DNA of 64,000 bases from Bacteroidales bacterium UBA3743 (GCA_002371265.1 DFGT01000024.1:124001-188000); one strand, 5' to 3'. Counted from the first letter of the stretch, positions 35,549-45,698 are shown. Notes: generated from the sequence alone by a model not told the origin. Program-made: numbers and translations.

Positions 35549-35565
35549 ACGGAGTACACCCCGTC
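35549..35565. terminator. Possible terminator hairpin
   Basis: GACGG and CCGTC arms lie about 10 bp after the stop codon of the exported protein gene, before the convergent ygiQ gene. The short stem lacks a strong T-run on the plus strand. Confidence 0.4.
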
Positions 35566-35576
35566 TCTACATACGA

Positions 35577-37403
35577 TTATCCAAACAATTTCTTTATGAT
35601 ATCTGGTCTTCCAAGGCTTTTCAGATCACGGATTATCTCCTGCTTATATTCTTTCTTATACCAGAAAAAAAATTTACGTTGGTCTTCCTTGTCTTTCTTT
35701 GTTCGTGGAGTGTAAACTTTCTCCAATGTATATGGATTTATACCTGTATAATACATCTCTGTAGCGAAAGTCATCGGTGTCGGTGTGAAATCCTGCACCT
35801 GCTCCAGATTGAATCCCATCGCTTTCGTGCGAGCGGCAAGCATCGCCATGTCGACGCGATGGCATCCGGGATGTGAACTGATGAAATACGGTATTATCTG
35901 CTGGCGTAAACCTGCCTTGCCACAAATTCTGTCGAACTCTTTCTTGAATTTCTCAAACTGCGAAAAACTTGGTTTGCGGATCAGACACAACACTTCATCT
36001 TCTGTATGCTCAGGAGCCACCTTCAATCGTCCGCTCACATGGTTTGTAATAAGTTCCTCCGCATACGCCTGATGACTTGCGTTTGCCTTCGGATCCTTGT
36101 CTTCATGCAGAATCAAATCGTATCTGACACCGCTGCCAATGAACGACTTCTTTATCTTCTTCAGTTTGTCTACCTCTTTATAAAGCGCGATAAGCGACGA
36201 ATGGTCTGTGTTCATATTCGGACACACTTTCGGGAAGGCACAGCTTGGGCGTTTGCACTTTTTGCACAATTCCTGATTTCGTCCACGCATCTCATACATA
36301 TTCGCGCTCGGTCCACCAAGATCCGACAGATAGCCCTTGAATTCAGGATGCTCACACACCTCTCTAACCTCCCTCATGATGCTCTCCTTGCTTCTCGATG
36401 TGATATGTTTGCCCTGATGTGCGCTGATTGCGCAGAACGAACAACCGCCGAAACAGCCTCTGTGAATATTGATACTGAACTTGATCATATCGTAGGCTGG
36501 GATTCGTTTGCCCTTATATTTAGGATGTGGAAGACGTGTGTATGGCAGATCAAACGAAGCGTCCAAATCCTTTGACTCCATCACAGGGAATGGCGGATTG
36601 ACAACCGTAACATGGTTTTTATCAACACGTTGCACAAGACGACGTGCCTCCATCTTATTACTTTCTTCCTCTATCACACGGAAATTCTTCGCCTGCTTCA
36701 TTTTGTCTTTGCAACACTCAAGATGCGGAAAAAGTTCAAATGTCTCACCGTCGTATTCAGGAATCTTATTTCCTTCAATTAAATACGAAGTCTGTGGCAC
36801 ATCATGCATATCAAAAATGCTTTCTCCTCTCTTGCACCTGTTGGCAATCTCTTTAAGTGGCAATTCTCCCATTCCATAAATCAGAAGATCAGCTCCGCAC
36901 GTGGCAAGAATTGTCGGCATCAAAGTGTCGTCCCAATAATCATAATGGGTAAGACGACGGAGACTCGCCTCCAATCCTCCAATCACAACCGGAACATCAG
37001 GATAAAGTTCTTTCAATATTTTCGTGTAGACGGTGGTGCAACGATCCGGACGAAAACCTGCCTTTCCATCGGGAGAATAGGCGTCGTCACTACGCTTTCT
37101 CAATCCAGCGGTATAATGGTTCACCATCGAATCCATACAGCCAGAAGAGACGGCGAAAAACATCCGTGGTTTACCAAATTTCTTAAAATCACGGTAATCA
37201 CCATGCCAATCAGGTTGCGGCACAAGAGCCACTCGCAATCCGTACGACTCCAAACATCTGCCGACCACAGCACCCGCAAACGAAGGGTGGTCAACATACG
37301 CGTCGCCAGAAAACAGGACAACATCCACGTAATCCCATCCTCTCAAATCTGTCTCTTTTTTAGTAGTAGGCAGAAAATCTGTAAGTCTGTACTCTTTTGG
37401 CAT
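35577..37403 (-). CDS. YgiQ-family radical SAM protein
   Basis: 608 residues. The N-terminal YgiQ domain has DVVLFSGDAYVDHPSFAGAVVGR (27-49) and FFAVSSGCMDSMVNHYT, followed by the radical SAM core with the Cys cluster RGCFGGCSFC (Cys317, Cys321, Cys324). The C-terminal part ends with a conserved YTPRTKKDKEDQRKFFF segment. The family is widespread but its reaction is undetermined. It sits convergent to the exported protein gene and is separated from priA by two palindromes. Confidence 0.93.
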   Translation of the reverse strand: MPKEYRLTDFLPTTKKETDLRGWDYVDVVLFSGDAYVDHPSFAGAVVGRCLESYGLRVALVPQPDWHGDYRDFKKFGKPRMFFAVSSGCMDSMVNHYTAGLRKRSDDAYSPDGKAGFRPDRCTTVYTKILKELYPDVPVVIGGLEASLRRLTHYDYWDDTLMPTILATCGADLLIYGMGELPLKEIANRCKRGESIFDMHDVPQTSYLIEGNKIPEYDGETFELFPHLECCKDKMKQAKNFRVIEEESNKMEARRLVQRVDKNHVTVVNPPFPVMESKDLDASFDLPYTRLPHPKYKGKRIPAYDMIKFSINIHRGCFGGCSFCAISAHQGKHITSRSKESIMREVREVCEHPEFKGYLSDLGGPSANMYEMRGRNQELCKKCKRPSCAFPKVCPNMNTDHSSLIALYKEVDKLKKIKKSFIGSGVRYDLILHEDKDPKANASHQAYAEELITNHVSGRLKVAPEHTEDEVLCLIRKPSFSQFEKFKKEFDRICGKAGLRQQIIPYFISSHPGCHRVDMAMLAARTKAMGFNLEQVQDFTPTPMTFATEMYYTGINPYTLEKVYTPRTKKDKEDQRKFFFWYKKEYKQEIIRDLKSLGRPDIIKKLFG

Positions 37404-37424
37404 AATTTTTATTTATCTATTTGC

Positions 37425-37445
37425 GGGATGGTTTCAAACCATCCC
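37425..37445. repeat. GGGATGG-type palindrome
   Basis: GGGATGGTTT (37425-37434), C, AAACCATCCC (37436-37445): a perfect 10-bp palindrome in the ygiQ-priA spacer. Confidence 0.75.
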
Positions 37446-37467
37446 TACGGAAATACCTTGATCGTAG

Positions 37468-37488
37468 GGGCAGGTTTCAAACTTGCCC
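37468..37488. repeat. GGGCAGG-type palindrome
   Basis: GGGCAGGTTT (37468-37477) and AAACTTGCCC (37479-37488). Together with the previous palindrome it is bounded by an inverted CCCTACG/CGTAGGG (37443-37449/37463-37469). Confidence 0.75.
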
Positions 37489-37499
37489 GTTAAAATATA

Positions 37500-39959
37500 T
37501 CACATCGGATCGACATCAATCTGCACAAACACACTCTTGTGATGAAGCAGAATATTGTCGACACACTGTTTCATGATCATTTTTGAAGGTGAGACGTTGG
37601 TGTTGACATCAAGTTTCACCATTATCTTACGTATATGCAACGCCTGAATCCTTGTAACTACGGGAAGATCCGGGCCATATACAAACTGCCCGAAATGGGA
37701 ACGCAACACCGCCGCCAACTCATACGCCGCCGCCTCTGTTTTATCCACATCCTTACCCTTTACCATAAGGTTTATCAGGCGATAGAATGGCGGATAACGG
37801 AATGCTGTACGCTCATTCAGCTGAGACAAATACATGCTTCGATAAGAGTTATGGCACACCTGATCCACGACCGGATGCTTCACATCACTCGTCTGCAACA
37901 CCACCAAGCCTCGTTTGCCATGTCGTCCGGCTCGTCCTCCCACTTGTGAAATCAACTGGAAAGCTCGCTCGTGTGCACGGAAATCCGGATAATGGAGCAT
38001 AGAGTCTGCGCTTAGGATTCCCACTACCCTCACCTTCTCAAAATCCAATCCTTTGGAAATCATCTGCGTGCCGACAAGGATATCAGTCTTGCCACGCTCA
38101 AAATCTGAAATTATCGACTCGTAGTTTTTACGTGATTTTGCGACATCCAAATCAAGGCGAGCCACTTTTGCGGCAGGAAAAATTTTGCTGATCTCCTCTT
38201 CTGCCTTCTCTGTGCCGAACCCACGGTTGCTGAGTGTGGGATTGCCACACGACGGACAGAATTGCGGAACCGGAATTGTATAGCCACAATAGTGGCATAC
38301 CAGAGAATTATCTTTGCTATGAAGAGTCAGGCTCACATCACAATAGATGCAGCGTGGCACGTAGGCACAACTTCTGCACTCCATGTATGGAGAATATCCA
38401 CGTCGGTTCTGAAACAAAATCACCTGCTCATGATTGGACAACGCGCGACTCATCTCGTCGATCAACTTCTGGCTGAACAATCCAGTCATCTTCTTCTGCA
38501 GACGCTCCGTCTTCACATCGACCACATTGATCTCAGGCAATTGGATATCCGCATAACGAGTCAAAAGCTCCACAAAACCATATTTCTTTGTCTGTGTGGC
38601 AAGATAATAGCTTTCTATCGACGGAGTGGCAGAGCCGAGCAAAACCTTTGCATTATGAATTTTAGCTAGCACTATTGCCGCATTACGGGCATGATAGCGA
38701 GGAGCAGGATCATATTGTTTGTAGGTGTTTTCATGCTCTTCATCCACAATCACGATTCCAAGATTACGGAATGGAAGGAAGATAGACGAGCGGACACCGA
38801 GAATCACTTTGTATTCCTTTTCTGGCGAGAGCATATTCTGCCACACCTCAACTCTCTCATTATCTGAGAATTTGGAGTGATAGATACCAAGTTGTTCGCC
38901 AAACACACGACGAAGACGAGTCGTCAGCTGAGTGGTGAGAGCAATCTCAGGAAGCAGGAACAACGCCTGTTTGCCGCTTGCAATGGTTTCATCAATAAGT
39001 TTGATATAAATCTCCGTTTTTCCGCAAGAGGTGACTCCATGCAAAAGCACAACATCTTTCTGCTGGAAATTGGAAATAATCTCATCGTAGGCTTTATTCT
39101 GGGCATCTGTAAGTGGATAGCGATCCACCACATTAGCAAATTTACTATTGTCAATTCTGCCAATCTCCTTGTCGTAAAGGCGGAAAATATCCTTCTTTAT
39201 CAATCCCTGTAAGACGGCGGGCGACGCGTCTGCTTTAACCAGGAGTTCCTTTTTAGTCACCTCCTTCTGCTCTCCTTTCACATAAAAACTCGACATTGAC
39301 AGGAATTTAAGCAGAAGTTCAAGCTGTTTTGGCGAACGTTCCAGTTCAGCCGCAGCCTTATTCATTGCGTCAGTATCAAGCAGACGGTCGGAGACAGTAA
39401 CGTATGTCTCCATTTTAGGTTTATAGCCATCCTTCAGCTGTTCATTCAGAGTGATGGCTCCCTTGGCAAGAAGCGACTGCATAGTGGGAAGAAGATTCTT
39501 CACTTTGACCAACTTGCTAAGTTCCTCAATACTTGTCTGTTTGGAAGTAGAGAGGTTTTCCATCACTGCCAATTCCGTCTTCTTAAGCGGTTCGACCTCC
39601 TCAAAATCCTCATTTGCGGCGACGAGAGTCTCGCTCTCCATCTTCAAGCCAGACGGCAATGCGGCTTTCATCACCTCACCAAGGCTACATATATAATAGT
39701 CAGCAATCCATTTCCAAAGATTAAGTTGAGATTGGGTGACGACAGGATTCAGATCCAGCACAGAAATGATTTCCTTGATCTCTATGTCATCGTCGAAATC
39801 ATCAAATATTTGAAAGACGATGCCAGTATAAAGTTTCTTTTTTCCAACAGGCACCACCACCCTGCCACCGACAATCACGTCGGCAGCCAGCTCATCAGGC
39901 ACTGCGTAAGTCAGCACACGGTTGAGAGCGAGCGGAAGAATCACACTGACATATTTCAT
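37500..39959 (-). CDS. priA: Primosomal protein N' (PriA helicase)
   Basis: 819 residues. An N-terminal DNA-binding domain (about 1-110) precedes the superfamily 2 helicase with Walker A HGVTSCGKT (307-315) and DEEH (406-409). A Cys-rich zinc region (CRSCAYVPRC and CHYCGY plus CPSCGNP) lies between the helicase motifs. PriA restarts stalled replication forks by reloading the replisome. No other replication restart gene is near. Confidence 0.96.
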   Translation of the reverse strand: MKYVSVILPLALNRVLTYAVPDELAADVIVGGRVVVPVGKKKLYTGIVFQIFDDFDDDIEIKEIISVLDLNPVVTQSQLNLWKWIADYYICSLGEVMKAALPSGLKMESETLVAANEDFEEVEPLKKTELAVMENLSTSKQTSIEELSKLVKVKNLLPTMQSLLAKGAITLNEQLKDGYKPKMETYVTVSDRLLDTDAMNKAAAELERSPKQLELLLKFLSMSSFYVKGEQKEVTKKELLVKADASPAVLQGLIKKDIFRLYDKEIGRIDNSKFANVVDRYPLTDAQNKAYDEIISNFQQKDVVLLHGVTSCGKTEIYIKLIDETIASGKQALFLLPEIALTTQLTTRLRRVFGEQLGIYHSKFSDNERVEVWQNMLSPEKEYKVILGVRSSIFLPFRNLGIVIVDEEHENTYKQYDPAPRYHARNAAIVLAKIHNAKVLLGSATPSIESYYLATQTKKYGFVELLTRYADIQLPEINVVDVKTERLQKKMTGLFSQKLIDEMSRALSNHEQVILFQNRRGYSPYMECRSCAYVPRCIYCDVSLTLHSKDNSLVCHYCGYTIPVPQFCPSCGNPTLSNRGFGTEKAEEEISKIFPAAKVARLDLDVAKSRKNYESIISDFERGKTDILVGTQMISKGLDFEKVRVVGILSADSMLHYPDFRAHERAFQLISQVGGRAGRHGKRGLVVLQTSDVKHPVVDQVCHNSYRSMYLSQLNERTAFRYPPFYRLINLMVKGKDVDKTEAAAYELAAVLRSHFGQFVYGPDLPVVTRIQALHIRKIMVKLDVNTNVSPSKMIMKQCVDNILLHHKSVFVQIDVDPM

Positions 39960-39983
39960 CTATGATAGAAATCAATTATTTTT

Positions 39984-39991
39984 CAAAGATA
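39984..39991 (-). promoter_or_regulatory. priA promoter -7 element
   Basis: Minus-strand TATCTTTG matches TAnnTTTG, 25 bp upstream of the priA ATG. Confidence 0.5.
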
Positions 39992-40183
39992 CTGAAAATA
40001 ATTGGCTCTTTTCCATTTAACTACTGATTTTCGAGGATTGTTAAAGTTCCATGCATGATTTACATTCCAAGATTTTCTCTTGGAGCAATCTCGTTTTATT
40101 CAGTAACATTATTCAGACAACTCTCTTAAACAGCGTGGCAGGTTTGAAGTCTTCCCCTACGGCCATACCTTATGGGGCAGTTG

Positions 40184-40215
40184 TTTGCAGAAATAACACT
40201 AGTTGACTATATTTG
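40184..40215 (+). promoter_or_regulatory. Canonical promoter of the SseB-like gene
   Basis: TTTG (40184-40187), 20 bp, TATATTTG (40208-40215). Leader of about 70 nt. Confidence 0.75.
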
Positions 40216-40292
40216 TATTGTCAACGGCAACATTGACTTAACGGCAAAACATTTTTATACAAATATATCTACAAAAAGCAACCAAATAATCT

Positions 40293-41291
40293 ATGGAAGA
40301 AAGAGACAGAAGCTGCACAATGATAGAAGACATCAACGTCGCACTTGAACTAGCAGAAAAAGATAGAGTTTTCATAATTCTAAACACACATCAATCCTTT
40401 ATGCGAGAAGGGCATGGATTTCCATTGGTTGGAAACGGAATAAATCTGTTCAACAATTTCGATGACGCAAAAGAATGTATAGACCGCAACAAGATAGACC
40501 GTTGGGAATCAGCATATCCAATTGGATCTCTGGAGAAATCAGATAAATTCACAAATATCAAAAACACACTTATGATTGCCAATGCAATGGGAATCGAAAA
40601 TGTCTTTCTTGATGAGACATATTATTTCAAGACAGAATGGTTTTTGAACGCAGTCGGAATAAAAGGCAGAATGGAATTCAACGTTCGTCTTACAGAAATA
40701 GAATCCAATAATATAGACAGCATGATGAAAGAGTCGAAAATTTCAATCCGATTCAATCCTATTGATTTATACGAATATACCAATCCATTTGAAATCAGTG
40801 ATGAACGTAAAAATGAGTTAAGTCATGCAATAATCAATCCAGACGGGGATAATAGAAGAGATGTTTTAAAGAGTATCAGCAACAATACGCTTCACGAAAA
40901 CTGTTTCTCACAGATGCTAATACGTTCACAATTCATACCAATGGCTATCAAGAAAGGCGACATGAACGGACTTAGCTACTTCAATATGATACAGACAGTA
41001 TATGCAGAGGCAATCGTCAATCAGTTAAGCTCAAACACATCACTATTTATATTGTGTGACAAGCAGAGCCACGAAGTTTTTATTCGTAAGTATCCAATGG
41101 GAGACGATCAAAAACTATTTTATGTATCATATACCGATTTATTCAAATACCAAGGACCACTTGAATACAAAAAGATAGCTGATTTAGAGGAAATACGTAA
41201 CTTCATCAAGCAGACAAATGTTGATGGGGTCGTTATCACCGATGGACCATCAGCAAACGCATTAATTGATAAAGAAGCATTCGGTTTATAG
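40293..41291 (+). CDS. SseB-like protein, uncertain
   Basis: 332 residues with no signal peptide. The protein appears to have two similar alpha/beta halves: an early segment (residues about 25-165, VFIILNTHQSF..., INLFNNFDDAKECI) and a late segment (about 240-332, SLFILCDKQSHEVF..., FKYQGPLEYKKIADLEEIRNFIKQT, GVVITDGPSANALI). The late part resembles the SseB N-terminal domain pattern (beta strands, FTS-like switch, then a buried PGS-like loop), which is only a loose match. SseB-like proteins have poorly known roles. The gene is monocistronic with its own promoter. Confidence 0.6.
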   Translation: MEERDRSCTMIEDINVALELAEKDRVFIILNTHQSFMREGHGFPLVGNGINLFNNFDDAKECIDRNKIDRWESAYPIGSLEKSDKFTNIKNTLMIANAMGIENVFLDETYYFKTEWFLNAVGIKGRMEFNVRLTEIESNNIDSMMKESKISIRFNPIDLYEYTNPFEISDERKNELSHAIINPDGDNRRDVLKSISNNTLHENCFSQMLIRSQFIPMAIKKGDMNGLSYFNMIQTVYAEAIVNQLSSNTSLFILCDKQSHEVFIRKYPMGDDQKLFYVSYTDLFKYQGPLEYKKIADLEEIRNFIKQTNVDGVVITDGPSANALIDKEAFGL

Positions 41292-41368
41292 ATATTTGTG
41301 TTGAAATGGCTGTTTATTAATGGCTCTATTTCATATCACAACTAAGATTTTTAGATTTTGGGATGATT

Positions 41369-41391
41369 GTTAAGGGTGAAACGCACTTAAC
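41369..41391. repeat. GTTAAGG-type palindrome, copy 4
   Basis: GTTAAGGGTG...CACTTAAC, with longer outer arms GATTGTTAAG/CTTAACAATC. It lies between the convergent SseB-like and histidine kinase genes and may act as a terminator. Confidence 0.7.
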
Positions 41392-41473
41392 AATCCACCT
41401 CTTTATAGCCAAACGTTCAATTAAAATCTAACAGTTATTCTAGTATTTAGCATTCTGCTTTAAGCAATTAAAT

Positions 41474-44400
41474 TTACATAATTATCGGGAACCTCACAAT
41501 GAATGTTGTTCCGACACCCTCTTCCGTTTCAAATGAGATGTCACCCTTACATGCGGTGACGATACTCTTGGTAATGGCAAGACCCAGACCCATTCCACTG
41601 TTTTTAGTGGTGAAATTAGGTTCAAACATACGTTTTTGGATATCAGGTTTGACACCCGTACCATTATCCTTCACACGCACTTCCACATTCATATCAATAA
41701 CGGAAAGCGAGACATTGACAAATCCCATCTGATCTTCTGGAATTGCCTGAATAGCGTTTCGAATAAGGTTGTTGAACACCTGCATCAACTGTTTCTCGTT
41801 TCCAAGGATATATACAGGATGATTTACTGTAATGTCCGACTGCACAATCACACCCTCTGGATTATGCAAATAGAGAGCGACAGCATTACGCAATCTCACC
41901 ACGATATCAACTCGTTCTGGCTCCACCGCCGTCACCTTAGCGAAATCAGAGAATTCTGTGGCGATACGAGCAAGATTCTCAATCTGTTCGACAAGCAAAT
42001 CAGCAGTATGGTTGAAATACTCCTCAAAATGTTCAGGATCCATCTCCTGTTTACGTTGTGCCGCCTGGATCGACAATTTCATAGGAGTAAGCGGATTCTT
42101 AATCTCATGAGCGATAGATCTTGCCATATCACGCCATGCCGTCTCACGCTCGCTTCGCGCAAGTTTTTCAGCAGACACGACAAGCTCGTCTACCATGGCA
42201 TTATATCTGGAGACTAATTGACCTATCTCATCATTCTTATTTGAATAATAGATTTTTTCATTGGCGTTTGTAAGCTGTAGACGCTGCAGTTTATTACTGA
42301 TTTCATAAATCGGAGCGGAAATTCTCATGTTGATCCACCAAACGACCAAGAACGAGAGTGTGATAACAATCAAGAAAGCGTCGAGCACAAACACAATATA
42401 GTTGAAGACATCCGAATTACGGTTTTTGTCCAACACATTGTTCAGCACCTGGACATATCCCACCTGGACATTATTGGCATTATAGAGATAAGCATACTCA
42501 GTGGCATACTTCTTACCCAGTATCGACTCTTCCGTTTTTGGATTAAGATTAAGATTGCATTTTGCGTTAGCATTCATAATACGGGAAGCTCCCTCATTTT
42601 TACGTCGTGCTCCAAGTCCTTTAAGGTCACTACTTGATGCAGAATGTTGGAATCCATTTGAGTCGTAGATGATGATATCAGAGTGGAGCACCATAGAATA
42701 CTCCTGAAGAATATAGTCGAGATTGCCAGATGAAATCATCTCCAGATCAGAATGCGTACCTAGTTTCTCCTGCAAAGCAGACTGCAAAGTCATAATCTTC
42801 GTGTTACTGTTGTACTGCATCTCCTGTTCGTACTGACGGAGGAAGAAAGTGAACGACAGCCATGCAGTAGCGATAAAAGCAATTGCAAGAGGACCCAAAA
42901 GCCACAGGAGCATTCTGGAGAATATTGAGTTTCTGATACTCTTGTTTTTCAGATATTTGATAATATAGTATACAACGACCCAGAAAAGGAAAATTCCAAA
43001 TATGGTGGAAACAAGAATCAGATGCATATTGATTGTTATTTCCGGCAAGCTGCAGACAATATATCCACCTTTACCAAAAGAACGTACATAATGATGATAA
43101 CCATTTATATTATACGAATATGCATGTTCACCACGACGCAAAGCTGTGCTATGAGGAGGATAATGGTAATCTCCCGTCCACATCTGAAGTTCTCCGTTGT
43201 AATATTTTGCAAGAGCAAGATTATTCCATTGAGAAGTGTAACTACTATACTTTAGATTATTTGTTTCAGACGACAAACGATTATATAGAAGCGAAGGATA
43301 AAACTTCACATACATATCTATTCCTTGATAGTGGAACTTAGCCAAATAAACAAGAGATAGAGCAGCGTCAGCATTTAGATAAAAATTATGATTATGTACC
43401 CTTTTGCAGCTGTTTTTTAAAAACGAAGGCGGCACTGTGGTATATTTCAAAGAATTACGATCACGCAGATGTATGGCAGAACCAGGTCGAGACAATTGAA
43501 TGTCAAAGTCGTACTTTCTCCAATAATCTGTGAAATATTTCTCACGCAGACGAGTTTCTATCTCCAATTGTCGGTTTACTGTATCCACAAGATATGTCTT
43601 TAATATCACATCCTGACGGAATTTACTTTCCACGTTGTCCATCAGCTGCTCCAAAGTGGAATCATAATTCATCAACGCATTCGACTCTATGCGGCTTGCC
43701 AAATTACTTATTTTGAACTCGTTTCTTGCAGAACTTAACTTAATCAACAGAGCGACCGCAAAATTCAAGATTAAAAAAGCCATCAATCCAACAAAAATAT
43801 TTCTGGACTGAATTTCATAAAAAAAGAAAATATCTTTCAACAATAGCATAGCTATCATCCATGGGAAAGTATATTTCACAGAATCGTCATCAATAAGGAA
43901 TACAATAAAAAAGAATATTGAAAAATTCACGACTCGAATTACAATCACAGATCTAATAGACAAACATCTTTGAGTAAGGCTCATAAGATGTGCTACAATG
44001 TTGGCATACAGAATAATCCATACAATAAATACAAACAAAGCCAAACAAGTTTCTTTAGAAATATCCTGCACGTATGGAACAGCCAAATCAACATTCGACC
44101 GGCTGTAAATGAAAACTCTAGCCATGGCATAAACAACCACACCAAGCGTAATAATCAAAACATGACCCAAATATGCAATCAAAAAATGCCATTTGTCTCC
44201 TGAAAACAAAAGTTCACTTGGAAGCAGTCGTTTAATCACTAGAGAGTAATAAAGAATAATGATTATAGTGTAAAGCAAAACCACACCAAGCGGTGTTCCC
44301 GAACTGTCATCAAACAAACTTCCACCAAATATATATGCAGGCTGACGAATAGAGCCACAAAACAAGACAAAAAGCAAAATACATCCGATAATACCCGCAA

Positions 44401-45151
44401 AATATAGTTTGGACAATTTTCCGTCATTATATCTCAAGAAAATAACACGCAGCAAGAGATACATGAATATTCCAAATATTATCCAGCAGAAAAAGCATAT
44501 CTGTTTACACAATTGGTCTGGCACTGAAATTGTGACATTCTGCAAACGGAACAATTCGGCTCCATTATTGCCATTAACAACAATAGCATCAAGATTATCA
44601 GTTCCGACAAATCTCACATGGTTAGGTAAATTAAAGCCTTCACAAAACTTATCCACCTTCATTTCATGAGGATAATAGAATGTCTTGACCTTTATCAAGG
44701 CTATATAGTGATAATCACCGGATGATATTTTGGAGCCGACGGTATGATAATTCGCAGCGCAATAATAGAATTCTGATTTGTCTGGAATATCAGATAAGGA
44801 ATCCACATTTATTTCGTTGTCTGTCCAATAAATAAGATTATTTTTCCTGTAGACACGACACTCAATTCCGTTCTCCTTCGACTGACTGATATAAAATGGA
44901 TTACTCTGAAGTTTTTCAAGATTTCCTCCCGTCTCCTGCATCATCTTTGTAAGCAGATCCATAGCAATCGTCTGCTTCTTATGAAGTGTCTGATTGAATT
45001 CTGTGAGATCCAAACTTTTCTGACTCCGCATATAACTAAGATAGTCGGACACCAATGCTATTGTCGCAGTCAAAACGAGGACGGCAAGGACTACATATAT
45101 ATTGGAAACCAGTTTTTTTATGACTTCAATAAAATCTTTTCTCATAATCAC
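41474..45151 (-). CDS. Large NtrY-like sensor histidine kinase
   Basis: 1225 residues. Several membrane helices lie near the N-terminus (about 18-40, 230-480) around a periplasmic domain, and more around 735-800 and 940-965. A HAMP-like segment leads into the kinase core with phospho-accepting His1015 in IAHEIKNPLTPMKLSIQ, N box NNLIRNAIQ (1127-1135), G1 DNGTG (1162-1166) and G2 GMGLG (1186-1190). The H-box is of the NtrY type. No response regulator is adjacent; the nearest in the window is PorX at 52302. Its ATG overlaps the rlmH stop (ATGA). The large two-block membrane region is unusual for NtrY. Confidence 0.9.
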   Translation of the reverse strand: MIMRKDFIEVIKKLVSNIYVVLAVLVLTATIALVSDYLSYMRSQKSLDLTEFNQTLHKKQTIAMDLLTKMMQETGGNLEKLQSNPFYISQSKENGIECRVYRKNNLIYWTDNEINVDSLSDIPDKSEFYYCAANYHTVGSKISSGDYHYIALIKVKTFYYPHEMKVDKFCEGFNLPNHVRFVGTDNLDAIVVNGNNGAELFRLQNVTISVPDQLCKQICFFCWIIFGIFMYLLLRVIFLRYNDGKLSKLYFAGIIGCILLFVLFCGSIRQPAYIFGGSLFDDSSGTPLGVVLLYTIIIILYYSLVIKRLLPSELLFSGDKWHFLIAYLGHVLIITLGVVVYAMARVFIYSRSNVDLAVPYVQDISKETCLALFVFIVWIILYANIVAHLMSLTQRCLSIRSVIVIRVVNFSIFFFIVFLIDDDSVKYTFPWMIAMLLLKDIFFFYEIQSRNIFVGLMAFLILNFAVALLIKLSSARNEFKISNLASRIESNALMNYDSTLEQLMDNVESKFRQDVILKTYLVDTVNRQLEIETRLREKYFTDYWRKYDFDIQLSRPGSAIHLRDRNSLKYTTVPPSFLKNSCKRVHNHNFYLNADAALSLVYLAKFHYQGIDMYVKFYPSLLYNRLSSETNNLKYSSYTSQWNNLALAKYYNGELQMWTGDYHYPPHSTALRRGEHAYSYNINGYHHYVRSFGKGGYIVCSLPEITINMHLILVSTIFGIFLFWVVVYYIIKYLKNKSIRNSIFSRMLLWLLGPLAIAFIATAWLSFTFFLRQYEQEMQYNSNTKIMTLQSALQEKLGTHSDLEMISSGNLDYILQEYSMVLHSDIIIYDSNGFQHSASSSDLKGLGARRKNEGASRIMNANAKCNLNLNPKTEESILGKKYATEYAYLYNANNVQVGYVQVLNNVLDKNRNSDVFNYIVFVLDAFLIVITLSFLVVWWINMRISAPIYEISNKLQRLQLTNANEKIYYSNKNDEIGQLVSRYNAMVDELVVSAEKLARSERETAWRDMARSIAHEIKNPLTPMKLSIQAAQRKQEMDPEHFEEYFNHTADLLVEQIENLARIATEFSDFAKVTAVEPERVDIVVRLRNAVALYLHNPEGVIVQSDITVNHPVYILGNEKQLMQVFNNLIRNAIQAIPEDQMGFVNVSLSVIDMNVEVRVKDNGTGVKPDIQKRMFEPNFTTKNSGMGLGLAITKSIVTACKGDISFETEEGVGTTFIVRFPIIM

Positions 45152-45621
45152 TCATGATGATACGGTTCTCCTTTCAATATCGTAAAAGCTCGATAAATCT
45201 GCTCCACGAAAATAAGTCTGATCATCTGGTGCGAAAAGGTCATTTTTGAAAGCGACACTTTTCCATTCGCACGTTTGTAGACATTAGGAGAAAAACCATA
45301 AGGACCGCCAATTAGGAAAACCAGACGTTTTCCTCCGGCATTCATTTTTTTCTGTAAATACTCTGAAAATCCGACAGATGTGAATTCTGTGCCATGCTCA
45401 TCAAGAAGAATCAACTCATCATTGGCTGAGACTACCTGCATAATAAGTTCCTCCTCTTTCTGCTTCTGCTGCTCTTCACTTAAATTCTTCGTGTTTTTCA
45501 GTTCTGGAATCTCAATGAATGAAAATTGAGCATAGTGTGACAATCTATTAACATACTCCTTAATAGACGCAATAAAATTCTTATCAACGGTTTTGCCAAC
45601 TGCTACGAGATCAATTTTCAT
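45148..45621 (-). CDS. rlmH: 23S rRNA pseudouridine-1915 N3-methyltransferase
   Basis: 157 residues of the YbeA/RlmH SPOUT family, with the GGPYGFSP knot loop (about 105-112) and the conserved C-terminal SLSKMTFSHQMIRLIFVEQIYRAFTILKGEPYHHE. It methylates m3-pseudouridine in helix 69 of 23S rRNA. It is the first gene of a two-gene operon with the histidine kinase, whose start overlaps its stop. Promoter at 45699-45730. Confidence 0.96.
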   Translation of the reverse strand: MKIDLVAVGKTVDKNFIASIKEYVNRLSHYAQFSFIEIPELKNTKNLSEEQQKQKEEELIMQVVSANDELILLDEHGTEFTSVGFSEYLQKKMNAGGKRLVFLIGGPYGFSPNVYKRANGKVSLSKMTFSHQMIRLIFVEQIYRAFTILKGEPYHHE

Positions 45622-45698
45622 ACTAATTCATTATCATTTTATAGTAAGACGCAATTCTTCGCGTCTCAACCCAGATTCTCTATACTTTACAATCTCGG

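Larger units (their letters stand above)
39960..40292. other. Intergenic region with divergent promoters and decayed repeats
   Basis: This 333-bp spacer has no gene. It contains a priA promoter element (39984-39991), a half GAGGATTGTTAA repeat near 40032, a decayed GGCAGG-type palindrome (40137-40157) and the promoter 40184-40215. Confidence 0.6.

Noticed and set aside
41474..45151. PorY identity for the large kinase
   Set aside because: Known PorY is much shorter (about 390 residues); this protein has an NtrY-type H-box and a large membrane region, so only a functional link to PorX is suggested, not identity.
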